Assembly (NCBI RefSeq): GCF_020497125.1
Contig: NC_059073.1
Span: forward strand, 144,965,012-145,029,011
Length of the DNA stretch: 64,000 bases
DNA from: Mauremys mutica
Lineage: Eukaryota > Chordata > Testudines > Geoemydidae
Reading direction: 5' to 3'
Within the stretch, counting starts at the first letter, position 1. Each line of letters opens with the position of its first letter. Shown piece by piece: positions 33,950-45,222 of this stretch. Below the pieces are notes generated by a model. The model did not search any database, had not been told where the DNA came from, and was given only the letters and a program-made list of their open reading frames with translations. The translations under genes and the position numbers were made by a program.

Positions 33950-34475
33950 AATAAGGGATGACACGATAGACAAATATAAAATAATGAATGGTTTAGAGAA
34001 GGTCAGTCAGGCACTCTTATTTGCCTTCCTTCCCAACACAAGGACCTGACCAAATTAGAAGACAAACTGATAAAGGATTTTTTCCTGCCTCGTGTAATTA
34101 ACCTGTGGAACTCATTGCTGGTGGATGTCAGAGGGAAAGAGGTCAAAAAGGGGTTAATTGTTTCTGGCCTTGATTCAGCCTAGTTTTAAGCATGTGTGTG
34201 TGTCATTGATTTCAATGCAGCTTATTTGCTTACTTGAGTACTGGGAGGAATCAGGGCCTAAATGATTTTTTTAAAAACAGCTACATGCTAAAAATGCATG
34301 AGGGATATTAACCAGCTGGGGCTGGGGATTGGAAGAATCTGTCTTCTGTGCAAGAATTATTGCATGGTTCTGTGTTACGAAGATTATACAGATTCTTCTG
34401 AAACATCTGACGGGGGCGTATACAGGATTAGATGGACCTTGTGTCTGATCTGGTCACTTCTTCCTAGTGTCCCAT
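33950..34475 (+). mobile_element. CR1/L2-clade LINE 3' end, split by a palindromic element
   Basis: AACCTGTGGAACTCATTGCT and AAGAGGTCAAAAAGGGGTTA are the typical end of the reverse-transcriptase ORF. The 3' UTR part resumes after 34,258 (GATTAGATGGACCTTGTGTC, then TGATCTGGTCACTTCTTCC). 5'-truncated. Confidence 0.7.
34168..34257. mobile_element. Palindromic CCTGATTCAGC-type mini-element, copy 1
   Basis: CCTTGATTCAGC at the left, GGAATCAGGG at the right, inverted. About 90 bp, lying inside the LINE fragment. Same family as 40,590-40,665. Confidence 0.55.
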
Positions 34476-34479
34476 CTTA

Positions 34480-36339
34480 TAAAGTGCATGTATGTGTAAT
34501 CTATAGATCTGTGCAGAGTGACTGAAATGCAGCCACCTCTGGGGTGGAGGATGCAGAACACTGTGCAGCCCTGTAGGGAGGGGAGGACTGGGACAATGAT
34601 ACCCTGGGACAAACACTTTTGCTAGATCATTCGTGTCCCAAGCGGAGTCAAGACACATGAGGTCATAATCTTGCTGATTTCCCACTGGAGTTAGTGGGTG
34701 GGGTTATAATTCTGACAGGTTCATAAACCCGCAGCCTGACCATCTATATGGATGGGTACGCAGCGTGTCACAGAAATTCCGTGCCTCTCCACGCGCAGGT
34801 GAATGTCTCGGTGTGCAAAAAGATCTAGGTACTCAGTGAGCTGGGCACAAGGAGGAGAACGTGTCCCGCAGTGCCTAGAGCTGAGCCGAGGGCGTAGCCA
34901 CCGCCCCAATACGCAAGGAGACCTGGGGTGGCCTCACTTCCTGCAGTAGGACGAAGCAGGGCCAAACCCGAGGGCTCAAAACTCATCAGTCAGGCCCCTC
35001 TCCCACAAATCAGGAGATTGGCTTCCCTTGCAAAAACCACGGTGGGTTTCCGTTCGGCCCGCACAGACCCATTGAAGTCAATACCAGTCACACAAGGGGG
35101 GACGGAATCTGGCCCACTGCAGTGCAAACTGTGAAGCAGGTGTGTGCTTTAGGGATTGCTGACCTGGCTGTCTTACCGTAGTTCCCCTAAATGCGCCAGC
35201 TAGAATTGACTGTCTCTTACCATATTTAAAGACGTGCAGCTGGCACAGCGCAGCACCTGAGGATTCCTGGCCCCTCACGTGCCACCCAGCTCCCTGCTAA
35301 TGCCCCTGGGGCCGCTAGCCTTTACCTCTTGCTAAGCTGCCATTCCCCTTGTCGTCCCACGAGGGTTCCTATTACACTGTCTGGCCTTGTCTCCAGCAGC
35401 ACGTGTGAACATACGTGGCACATGGGCATATGTGCATGCAGCATTCAAGCTCTTTGCATGTTTTATACAGTGCCACAGGCTAGCAGATTTGTCTGGGCCC
35501 CTACATCAGCTAATGAATATCTGGACAACCTGCATGCAGGCGTGTGTGTGCAATACTGAGCATGTCCCAGGGTCCATCTCCTAGACAGACCCACTGCGCT
35601 CCGTCGTGTGACATTAGGAGTGTTTTATCTCCTGGGTTTGTGGAATAGTAGGGTGTGGCCTGGCAGAAGTACAGTCCTGCAGCCTTAAAATCCAGGCAGA
35701 GAGAGCAAGTGATTTGTCAGTCTTCCAGAAGCTCGCAGTTGGTGAATAACGTTCCCCTGCAAGGTAGGAACTCCACTGCAGGGCATGGGAGATTTTAAGA
35801 GGTCAGGGGCCAGATCCTCAGCTGGTGCAAATGGGCAGAACTCCAGTGGAGTCCGTGAAGCTCCCGCATTTATACCCAGGGAGAGTGGGGCCCCATGACT
35901 GTATTGCAGCGGGGAGGAATCGGCTGGGATGCTTCCTGCATCCCCAGGGTTTATTTGTGCTGTGTGCACCCGATCGCTTTTAACCCACTGCTGGTGCCCG
36001 CCTGGATTCTGCTCTTCCTTTCTCCAGCGTTGCTCCCTTGGCCCCCGGGGAGTTGTTTCTGCTTTACCCCAGGTCGGTGAGCTCAGGGTGTCAGCACTGC
36101 AGAGTCACCTTTCCACCCTGGCTTCCCAAGCCGCCCTCACATGCCGCGGCTTCCACACAAACAAACCAACTAAACGGCTTGTCTGCAACCGCCGGCACCG
36201 CTTGTCGCTCGGAGACGCAGCTGGGGCCCGGCGCTTCTCTCGTCTGGATCAATGCCGCCCCGCCACGAGAGACACCCAGCCAGCCCCGCTCCAGCCTCCT
36301 CCCCCTTTCCGAGGTCTCAGGGTGTGAGTGTGCCCGGGG
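34480..36339. other. Unassigned sequence upstream of exon 1b promoter
   Basis: No gene. Recurrent fragments: CTGAAATGCAGCCACCTCTG at 34,522 and GGGGCCAGATCCTCAGCTGG at 35,807. CpG content rises from about 36,060 toward the promoter; part of this may be leader or promoter. Confidence 0.4.
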
Positions 36340-36966
36340 GGGGGGGGGGGAGGGCAGTGTGTGGAATTTTATAGCCACCCTCCAGCCAATGGCATTGCGG
36401 AGAGGCGAGATGGAGGCGCCGGGCAGATGCTCCATCTGTCAGTGCATCATCACCAGGCACGGGGGAGCCCCTCAGAACCTCCAGCTGACCCTGCCGTGCG
36501 AGCCAGCCTCCCGGTCTGACGGAGCGCTGAGTCGATCAGAGACTCACCAGAGCGACGGGAGTTTGCAGCAGCCAAGCGACATGGGCCCCTGGCAGGAGCT
36601 GGTCGTGCTGGGATTCTGCTGCTAGGAAAGTTTGCCCAGCCAAGTTCGGAAAGTTTGATTTCTTTCTTCCTTCACGCTCAAGGCTTTACCAAGGCGGCAA
36701 CGGCACCGCTCCCATCTCCCCTCTTCCCATCCCCGCGGGGGAAGCCAAAGGAGATTACTCATCAATCTGTCTCCAGCCAGGACTCGGAGATGTGAGGCTG
36801 CCGAGGTGCTGGTGGTGGGGGGGAACCACGGGCTCTTTTCTGCTGCACGGCTGCTCCCTGGCTCCTCAGTTCTGGTTCCGGGCGCTGGCCCAGCTGAGCT
36901 GGCCCCGGGGGGCGTGAGTCGCATGCCCCCGGTGCTGCGCTGCCCGTCGCGGGACGCTGGCTGGCC
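36340..36966 (+). promoter_or_regulatory. KCNIP3: GC-rich promoter and 5' leader of KCNIP3 exon 1b
   Basis: CpG-containing GC-rich block immediately before exon 1b. It opens with a G run at about 36,338-36,350, then a TATA-like TTTATAG (about 36,366) and a CCAAT box inside CAGCCAATGG (about 36,384). Several GC boxes (for example CCCCGCGGGGG near 36,733) follow. The spacing and composition fit a CpG-island promoter with a long leader. The transcription start cannot be placed from sequence alone. Confidence 0.55.
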
Positions 36967-37069
36967 ATGGGCATCCAGGGGATGGAACTCTGTGCCATGG
37001 CCGTGGTCATTATGCTTTTCATCGCAGTCCTCAAACAGTTCGGGATCCTGGAGCCCATGTCCATGGAAG
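36967..37069 (+). CDS. KCNIP3: KCNIP3 alternative first coding exon 1b (transmembrane N-terminus, KChIP3x type)
   Basis: ATG in a strong context (GGCCATGG). It encodes 34 codons plus one base and ends at GAAG|GTAACT, phase 1, compatible with exon 2. The peptide MGIQGMELCAMAVVIMLFIA continues VLKQFGILEPMSME and then joins the exon 2 Asp. Residues about 9-22 form an uninterrupted hydrophobic segment. The match to the mammalian KCNIP3 isoform starting MGIQGMEL is near identical from memory. KChIP2x, KChIP3x and KChIP4a variants with this kind of N-terminal transmembrane segment are known to retain or redirect Kv4 channels and slow their inactivation. The exon sits at the 3' edge of a GC-rich promoter-like block. 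Reading past the donor gives a Pro/Ser-rich intron translation that is not part of the protein. Confidence 0.93.
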
Positions 37070-39600
37070 GTAACTACCGACCGTACATTTCCGGGCAGCC
37101 TGGATCCACCCCCATCCCGACCCCGCTACCTGGGTCAGTCCAGCTTCTCCTTCTCCCTACTCCTGGAGCCAAGCACCCAATATCCCCTCCCCTGAGTCCT
37201 TCTAAACCCCATGCCCTGGGTAAGGACAGCTCTCCCCTCAGTCTAGCACCATCCAGCGACAGTGGCCACCAACTCCTTCCTAGTGCTGTTCCCCAAGGCG
37301 GTGGAGAGGGACGGGGTACAGATGAGACCGGCCTTTTCCCCAGAGTCTGGGCCATGTTTTTTCAGGGGAACAGCCTGTCTTTCCCCCAAGCGTCTCTCTA
37401 TTCTGTGGCCTCTCCAGGCCATGCTGGTGGGAGGGAAGATTTTCACTACAGCTGAGAGAGCTGAGGGCCCTAGCTCCAGTGGGACTTCAGGGCAATGTGT
37501 GTGTGTGTAGCGGGGGGGTTTGATAAGGGGAAATTCTACCCTGAGCTGCCCCCGGCTCCACTAGGAGTCTGTGTGGTTGCCCTGCTGGGGCCGAGCATCC
37601 TTTTCTCCCTGGCTGGAAATGCCTGGCGAGTCTCCTGCAAAGGAGCCCTGCCCCTCGGGCATGAATTTCCTGCTGACTGAGGTGCTCTCGGCACCCACAC
37701 CAGGCTATGAAGGCACATTCAGGGCCCCCTTTGCCCACCCAAAGAAAGGCCCTGATCTGGAAATGAAGGGGGAAGAGCTGCTACTCTCCACGCAGGCCTG
37801 AATACCCCCACCCTCAGTGCACGAATGCTCCTCTCGCTTGTGCCCAGTGTGATAACAGCCTAAAGCTGACCTGGAGGGGCCAGAAATTCAACACTTCCAT
37901 TCCCTTTCTGACTCCTCCTGCGTGCTCCAGGCAGGCAAACTTCCAGCAAAGTCCTATCAAAACCCCATGCATATTTTGGGATGCCAAATTCTCTCTGGGT
38001 GCAAGTCCCTCAGGATCACACCTGGGATGAGTGGGAACTTGTTTCCTGAGCAGTCCCATGTTCCTTACCCCAGGAGGAGATGTCATGGACACATGCAATG
38101 GCCACCGGCTTGGCTGGGGATTGAACCAGGGAATTCCAGAGTGAAAAGCAGGAGCCGCTGGAGTTTGAGCTAAACAGCAAGGCTCCTTAACAGGGTCTAT
38201 AACAGGTTCATATCCTCTGTGAGTTGGGCACGGGGGGAGGCGGGCCTGTAATGCTCACTCACCAGTGGGATGCACATGCACGTGACTTGTGAACGCTGGT
38301 GCACTAGTGACAGGGGAAGCATTCCCCAGGGAGGGTCTCTCGCTGCTTGGCTGGGAGTCCCCACTTCCAAACCCAATCTCCCCTGCCAACCCCGGGACGG
38401 TCCTTTCTGTAGTTCCACGTCCGCCCCCTCCGCTGCAAAGTGCAGAGCCAGGCGTCTCAGTAACCACACAGCCATCTCGGCGTCACGTGGCCCCAATGAA
38501 ATATTAACCAAGGAGCGAAACCTGCTTGTTTGACTCTTAAATCAAGAAACTGGATCCGACCCCTCAAGGGCACTTCTTCTGCAGCTCCGGCGCTACCCCT
38601 GCCGTCTTCCCTCTGCACCATTTCCATGGCACAAGCCCAGCCCGGGTGGGGAGGAGGAAGAGGAAAGCAGATGCTCACTAACCCCAAAGCTTCTTTGAAA
38701 GATACAGCACCTCGCCCGCCCGCCCTAACCCCCTTCTCCGCCCCGGCAGCAGCAGGACCCTGAGTGAGATCAGCCCCCTGCTGAGTTGGCAGCTCCCCGG
38801 GTCGCTTGTGCCGCTGCTGCTTTGTCCTATTTTTAAAAGGCGCACGGTGGCCACGTCATGTCCCAGCCGTGCTCTGACCTTGCTCTAGGGGAATCTCGTG
38901 CGGTGGCCCTGGCTCTTTGATTACAGTGATAAGTAGGCTGAATTTTAAAGACCTTGCCACTCCCCCCCCCCACCAAATAAAACTCCCAGGGCCAGATCCT
39001 CAGCTGGTGGAACTGGGGGTGGGGGGGGAGCTCCACTGACTTCTGACCCCTCCATATGGTGGGAAGAAGAGCAAGAGGGTGCTGGAGAAGTGAGTGGTGG
39101 CGGTGTTCCCCTCTCCTGCCAGTAGTGGGCGTTTTCCCCCAGGTCACGGTGGAGGTGCAGTGGTGGAGCAGGGTCAGAGGAAGCCCAGGAAGGGGTGAGG
39201 GTGGACATGGAATTTCAGGCTCTCTGTGGAGCGGGTTAGTTCCCATTGACTGAGAATGTGACGTAGGCCCCTGACTCAGCTCTGAGCCCATCGTGGGACT
39301 CCATTACTGGAGATTGTAGCGTGGCATTATTTATTAATTGCATGCTTAATATTTGCGCTGTTCAGAGGCAGAAAGACCAATCTGCTCAGCTGGGAAGCAT
39401 TAGCTCACCCCAGCATCTGAGCAGAGGGAATGCAGGTTGCATTAGGTCTTTGACTCCCCTATTGAGATTGCTGCTGCATGAGCGTCGCCTTGATTCTGTC
39501 CGGGGAGGCTGAATTTGCACCATCTGTTGAAAAAGTGCCCCGGGCTGTGGCTGATGGGAGACAAGGAGAGTAAATGGGAGAGCTTCAGCTGGGAAGGGAC
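37070..39600. other. Intron sequence downstream of exon 1b
   Basis: GC-rich at first, no further coding exon recognised. A GT run at about 37,497-37,508. A tRNA-like SINE remnant in reverse at about 38,105-38,180 (GGGATTGAACCAGGG is an inverted B box). GGGCCAGATCCTCAGCTGGT motif at 38,990. Confidence 0.4.
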
Positions 39601-39604
39601 CATT

Positions 39605-39694
39605 CTGGGGATTGGTCCTGCTTTGAGCAGAGGGTTGGACTAGATACCTCCTGAGGTCCCTTCCAACCCTGATATTCTATGATTCTATGATTCT
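39605..39694 (+). mobile_element. CR1 LINE 3' tail
   Basis: TGGGGATTGGTCCTGCTTTG, GGACTAGATACCTCCTGAGG, then GATATTCTATGATTCTATGA, with two and a half octamer tail units. Confidence 0.9.
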
Positions 39695-40009
39695 GTTGGA
39701 CCACGCTAACCAAAGACATAGCGGATGGAAATGGATCCCGGGTGCAATTCTGTGGAAGGCAGAGTTACCACAGAGCTGAATTTGGCTCTGTAGGTGTGTG
39801 TGTTACCATGCTGCAAAATACCACGGTGACTTCTGCTGCTAAGAACATCTTGTAGCTGCTCATCCTAGCAGAGTGGTTTGCTGTCCAGTCCTGATGTTTC
39901 AAAGGGAACAAGCCCTTCACGGCCTTTCCCCTGCAGTACTAGCCACCCGGCACTAAAGTAACAGTATTGCGAGCCATGGCGTGTTTGTCACATTGGCTGG
40001 GGATAGTGT

Positions 40010-40340
40010 TTTAGAGATATAGGATCAGATCCATGGCCCATCCTGTCTGTGACAGTGGCCAGAACCAGACGCCTCATACAATGGAAGGAGAAACCCTGTG
40101 GTAGGCTGTGATGATCACTATGAAGGTTTCCTCCAAATCCCTACATGTCAGTGATTGGCTTTAAGCATGAGGTGTTAGGTCCCCTCCAAAACTCTGTCCG
40201 CACTAACTACTCAAACCGTGGCTATTCTTGTTATTCATAGAAATGGCTGGCCCCTCTTTGATCCTAAATTCTTGGCTTCAACAATAATCCTGTGGCAATG
40301 AGTTCCACCGTCTGCTCTGTCTCGGGAGTTGAAATGCGTA
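40010..40340 (-). mobile_element. CR1/L2-clade LINE fragment
   Basis: On the + strand GGATCAGATCCATGGCCCAT, CTGTGACAGTGGCCAGAACC and GGCAATGAGTTCCACCG, the reverse of a LINE 3' UTR and ORF end. Confidence 0.65.
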
Positions 40341-40589
40341 TCCCTTTAAAACTGCCTGGAATCCAAACTCCCATTTGTTCCCGTGAGCCTGAGCGAGGAG
40401 CTCTGGGTTTGGCCGATTGCAAATTGAGCTTTAGTCTTGGTAGCCATGACAGTGACAGAGACAGAAGTAGGACTGAGCTGTGAAATTTTGACCCAGAATT
40501 CAACTTCCCCAAAGTCTGGGATGATTTGGGTTGGAGCTTTTGATGTGGACCGGGTCTCTGAGAATGTGATAAGCTCAAAGTACTGAAGC

Positions 40590-40665
40590 CCCTGATTCAG
40601 CAATACACTCACGGACATGCTTAAATTCCACTGAAGCCAATGAGCTGTGTTTAGCTGAATCAGGG
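40590..40665. mobile_element. Palindromic CCTGATTCAGC-type mini-element, copy 2
   Basis: CCCTGATTCAGCAATACACT at the left and TTAGCTGAATCAGGG at the right form an inverted pair. Interior GCTTAAATTCCACTGAAGCC. Confidence 0.65.
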
Positions 40666-40774
40666 ACTTTGTGAATTAACCCTCACTGCACTCTGGGAGC
40701 TGGGGAAATATCATATCATTAGCTCCCTGGGACGGAGATGAAGTGAGCTGGAGAAGGTCTGACCACCGAACAGA

Positions 40775-41110
40775 ACCCAAATCTGCTAGGCCTATAGGAA
40801 CTGCTCTATTGGATCAGACTCAAGGTCCATCTAATCCAGTCCAGTTTTTCTGATAGTGGCCAGTACCATCTGCTTCAGGGGGAGGGGCAAAAAACCTTGC
40901 AGTGGATTAATTAGTCCCCTAGGCGTGTCTCCTGCTGACCCCTAATTACTAGCGATTGGCTTAAATCCTGAAGCATGAGGGTTTATAGCCCATCCAAAAC
41001 ATCTGGTGGCAGTGAGTTCCACAGTCTAATTATGTGCTGTGAGGAAAAAATTTCCTTATATCGGTTTTGAATTGCACAAGAGTACTGGGTTTGGAAGATT
41101 CTGCTTGAGG
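40775..41110 (-). mobile_element. CR1/L2-clade LINE fragment
   Basis: CTATTGGATCAGACTCAAGG, ATAGTGGCCAGTACCATCTG and CAGTGAGTTCCACAGTCTAA on the + strand. The - strand reads FSSQHIIRLWNSLPPDVLDG, a LINE ORF2 terminus. Same family as 40,010-40,340. Confidence 0.75.
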
Positions 41111-41146
41111 TGTCTGTGATTACCCATAAGGGTCCATGTTCCAGTA

Positions 41147-41912
41147 CAGGGGTGGGCAAACTACGGCCCGCGGGCCGGATATGGACCATCCTGCCCAGCC
41201 CCTGAGCTCCTGGCCCGGGAGGCTCGCCCCTTGCCTCTCCCCTGCTGTCCTCCCTCCTCCGCAGCCTCAGTGCTCTGGGCAGTGGGGCTGTGAGCTCCTG
41301 GGGCAATACAGCTGCAGAGCCGGGCCTGCCCCGGTGCTCTGTGCTGCGTGGTGGCGGTGGCATGGCCCGGCTCCAGCACCGCCAGCCACCAATGCTCCAG
41401 GTAGCGCGGTAAGAGGGCATGGAGCATTGGGGGTTGGTTAGAGGGCAGGGGAGTTCGGTGTGGTGGTCAGGGGGCGGGGGCGTGGATAGGGGTCGGGGGA
41501 ATAGGGGTTTAATGGGGGCAGGGGTCCTGGGGGTCAGTCGGGAAGGAGGGGGGGTTGGATGGGGTGGCAGGGGACAGTCAGGGGCAGGGGTTCCGGGGGC
41601 AGTCAAGGGACAGGGATAAGGGGTGGTTGGATGGGGCAGGGGTCCCGGAGGGGCTGTCAGGAATGAGAGGAGGGGTTGTATGGGGCGGCGGGGATCCGGT
41701 GGTGGTCAGGGGACAGGGAGCAGGGGTATGTGGATGGGGCAGGGGTCCCGGGGGAGGAGGGTGTCAGGAACAGGGGGGTTGGATGGGGCAGGATTCCGGG
41801 GGAGGGCAGATAGGAGGTGAGGGCTGAGCCACGACCCCCTCCCCAAACCCGCCCTCCATACAGTTTCCGAAACCAGATGCGGCCCTCAGGCCAAAAAGTT
41901 TGCCCGCCCCTG
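41147..41912. mobile_element. hAT element with internal G-rich array (766 bp)
   Basis: Left end CAGGGGTGGGCAAACTACGG. The right end TTTGCCCGCCCCTG is its inverted match. Perfect 8-bp target duplication TTCCAGTA at 41,139-41,146 and 41,913-41,920. 41,440-41,815 is an irregular array of GGTTGGATGGGGCAGGGGTC-like units. No transposase. ORFs are array shadows. Confidence 0.93.
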
Positions 41913-41920
41913 TTCCAGTA

Positions 41921-43375
41921 GCTGATACAGTCCGATGCATGTTACATCAATACCAAATGGTTACAAATAGAAGAAAGCAGGACAGGGTATTACCAGGGTT
42001 GATTGGGCTGGACTGCAGGAGCAAGCAATGTGCAGAGAGAACAGTCTCCTAGACCCACTGCTGTCACCTAGTGCCCCGGTGATAGTAACGTTAGAAAGGC
42101 CGCTCTGGATGGATCTCTGTTGTGAGAACCACTGGGACGGAGGATGAGTGTGCGAAAGCGGGTGACAGCTCTGGTTTGCACCCAGTTATATTGGAGTGGA
42201 AGGAGTTTGTGGTCACGTACAGGTTGGTGGATGGACTGTAGCAGATACAGAGCGGATGGTAAGAGACCCCCGGGAGTTGTTTGCTCTGCCAGTGGGTGCC
42301 CCAAAGACCCTGCCTCCCAGGGGGAAAGGAAGATGCTCCGGTAGAGAAGCTGAGCAGTGCAGCAATGGAACAGATCATTGGCCCAGCTGAGCCAGTATCC
42401 TTCCTCTGGTTGTGGCCACCATTGGCTGTTTTCCTAAAGCAATCAGTGTGATCCTGGGGATGCCCATCAGCCAGGCCTCCCAGGGGTAGGTCATGTTCCA
42501 GGCCATCACATAGTCAGTGCATAAAGCTGGCTCTGGAAACACAAGGCTCTTCCTCCAATCTTACAGCTATAGGGCAGCAGCAGACAGGAGACGTGCCGAT
42601 GACGTGCAAGGAACGGGCTGTGGTGGCGTTGCTCCCAGGGAATGTTCATGTGTCTCCATTACTCGGCGGCCAGGACAGTAGGGCTCCATCCTTTAGCGCT
42701 CAAGTTCAGCTGAGGTACTGCTAGCGTCGTAGGGTGTGCTTGCCCTGCAGCACCCCCTGCTGAATTAGAGTGGGCCTGCACATGCTCCCTGCCTCAGTTT
42801 CCCTTCTCAGGAAGCCAATAAGAGCTCCACTTCGGATCCTCTTGGTGCTTGACTCGATAAGACGCTCCTTGGGGCTGGTTTAGTAAAAAACCTACCCCAT
42901 CACACAACTATCATCTGAGCTATCACCAGGAATTGAACTAAGGACATCCGGAGCTAAAAAACATGAGTTTCTCCTACTTGTGCTAAAGGAGTAACTCCCC
43001 TAGCTGTTCCCTGTTCTAGAGTCACATGCTGAGTGGATCAGGCATAAAGGGGAATGTGGAACACCCTGAACTGTGGGCTATGGTGGCAAACCCTGAGTTT
43101 TTATGACATGGGATATTTGCCTGAATACAGAATAATTAGCTCTGTAGGGGCCACATAATTAACAATGCCTCTAACTTTCTAGGCACCAGCCAATTGTGGG
43201 CGCAGCTAAACTGTGGGTGCTGCTCATGGGATTTTGACCTTTTAGATAACTGATTGCATCCACAAATCAGGTAATTAGGAATCAAGATCCCCTCATCGGT
43301 GCCTGCACTTAAAGGGAACGGCTGGGCCTATTGTTATGCATAGGTTATTTGTTTTAGAGAAATGCCTAGAAGTTC
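41921..43375. other. Unassigned intron sequence
   Basis: No gene. A reverse tRNA-like SINE remnant at about 42,900-43,010 (AGGAATTGAACTAAGGACAT). GCCTCAGTTTCCC at 42,782 without a full MIR. Confidence 0.4.
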
Positions 43376-43379
43376 TGGC

Positions 43380-43650
43380 CAAGATCAGGGCCCATTGTGC
43401 CAGGCGCTGCACAGACGCATAGTAAGAAACAGTCCCTGCCTCATACAGTTTTTGCAGTCTGAAGGCTTTGTCCAAATCCTGTTGAAGTCTAGCTTTGGTC
43501 AGGCCCTAAATGGACCCCAGAAGGGGAAACAGGCCCAGAGAAATTAAGTGATTTGCCCAAGGTCACACAGAAAGTCTGCGGTACGGCTAGAAACTGACCC
43601 CAGCTCTCCTGAATCCCAGGCTAGTGCATGAACTGCAAAACCACCCTCCG
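43380..43650 (-). repeat. MIR-type SINE with extended 3' part
   Basis: GGCCCATTGTGCCAGGCGCT, ACAGTCCCTGCCTCATACAG, GGAAACAGGCCCAGAGAAAT, TTGCCCAAGGTCACACAGAA. Confidence 0.8.
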
Positions 43651-43868
43651 TATTAATCCTGATTAAAGGGTTGAAGAGTGTAATTCAGAGTGATTCTGCT
43701 GTGGGTCTGTCCTGCTGGGGGTAGCCGGGATGCTCCATTTTAATGGCAATCATTTTGGAGCATACTGAATGCATGGGGCCAGATCATTAGCTGGTGTAAA
43801 TCAATGTAGCTCCACTGAAATACCCTCAGGGTTTCAGGTAAGAAGAAGGTAGCATGATCTCCATAGAG

Positions 43869-44645
43869 CAGGGGTGAACAAACTTTTTGGCCCAAGGGCC
43901 ACATCTGGGTATGGAAACTGTATGGTGGGCCAGGAATGCTCATGAAATTGGGGGTTGGGGTGCAGGAGGGGGGTGAGAGCTCCAGCTGGGGGTGCGGGCT
44001 CTGGGGTAGGACCAGTAATGAGGAGTTTAGGATGAAGGAGGGGGCTCTGGGCTGGGACAGGGGGTTGGGGTGTGGGAGGGGGCTCTGGCTCTGGCTGGGA
44101 GTGTGGGCTCTGGGCTGGGGGATGGGGATGATGGTTTGTGGGTGCAGGAGGGTACTCCAGGCTTGGACTGAGGGGTTTGGAGGGCGGGAGGGGGGATCAG
44201 GGCAGGGGGTTGGGGTGAGGGAGGGGGTCAGGGGTGCAGGCTCCGGGTGGCACTTACCTAAAGCAGCTCCCAGAAGCAGGGGCATGTCCCCCCTCCGACT
44301 CCTATGTGTAGGGGTAGCCAGGCGGCTCTGCGTGCTGCCCTGTCCGCAGGCGCTGCCCCTGCAGCTCCCATTGGCTGTGGTTCCAGGCCAATGGGAGCTG
44401 CGGGGACAGCACTTGGGATGGGGGCAGTATGCGGAGCCCCCTGGCTGCCCCTACACATAGGAGCTGGAGGGGGGGACATGCCCCTGCTTCTAGGAACCGT
44501 GCGGCAAGTCCCCAACCCCACTCCCCGGCTGGAGTGCCAGAGCAGGACAAGCACTGGACCCTGCTCCCCAGTGGGAGCTCGAGGGCCATATTAAAACGTC
44601 TGAAGGGCCAGATGCGGCACCCGGGCCGTAGTTTGCCCACCCCTG
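43869..44645. mobile_element. hAT element with large internal inverted repeats (777 bp)
   Basis: Left end CAGGGGTGAACAAACTTTTT. The right end GTAGTTTGCCCACCCCTG is its inverted match. Flanks CCATAGAG and ATCTAGAG share TAGAG. Contains two nested palindromes: outer arms 44,299-44,322 with 44,441-44,464 (two mismatches) and inner perfect 15-bp arms 44,361-44,375 with 44,387-44,401 (GCAGCTCCCATTGGC). No transposase. Confidence 0.85.
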
Positions 44646-44654
44646 ATCTAGAGG

Positions 44655-45075
44655 CTGCAAAGCCGCAGCTCTCATTGACTTCAGTTGCCATTGTGGGTAC
44701 TCAGCACTTTTGCTGGCTGGCCGTGCAGTCTCCCGCTGGGAGAGGCATGGTGTTCTTTCTGGCTCATGCATCACTACCGGCAATAAAGGCCCTGCAAGTG
44801 GGACTAAATTAACAATCCTGTTGACGATGCATCAGACAGTTTAGGCTCTGGTGCACTGTCCCATAGCCGGGTTGGCTCTGCGGGGCTCATGGGAATCAAA
44901 AGCAGTACAGGCTTAGTTTGTTGTCATTAAAGTCGGCAGATGTGTCCTGCGCGCTCATTCATAACTGTGAACGCTGGTGTTACCAGCTGACTTTGGAGGA
45001 GGTACTCCAGAGTTTGGCTTAACTAGTAGGTTGATTGGGTAAGGACAAGTCACTCTTATACTGGCTGAGATGATT
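44655..45075. other. Unassigned, with ancient motif at 44,672-44,715
   Basis: TCATTGACTTCAGTTGCCAT followed by TGTGGGTACTCAGCACTTTT is a recurring amniote-type repeat fragment. Nothing else recognised. Confidence 0.4.
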
Positions 45076-45078
45076 GAG

Positions 45079-45175
45079 TTGGGGATTGGTCCTGCTTTGC
45101 GGAGGGGGTTGGACTAGATGACCTCCTGAGGTCCCTTCCAACCCTGACATTCTATGATTCTATTCTATGATTCTA
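45079..45175 (+). mobile_element. CR1 LINE 3' tail
   Basis: TTGGGGATTGGTCCTGCTTT, GGACTAGATGACCTCCTGAG, then ATTCTATGATTCTATTCTAT. Confidence 0.9.
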
Positions 45176-45222
45176 TACGGGCACTTTTCTGACCATACAC
45201 TACAGGTTTGTTGTCATCACTA

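Noticed and set aside
37070..37455. Extension of the exon 1b protein into the following 129 codons
   Set aside because: Lies beyond the GTAACT donor; Pro/Ser-rich intron translation, and the spliced form matches the known isoform.
41136..41827. Several ORFs including a 207-codon - strand one
   Set aside because: Fall in the hAT G-rich array; the C-terminal part of the 207-codon frame runs into a LINE ORF2 remnant.
43740..44460. 174-181-codon ORFs on both strands
   Set aside because: Interior of the hAT element at 43,869; composition follows GGGCTCTGG-type repeats.
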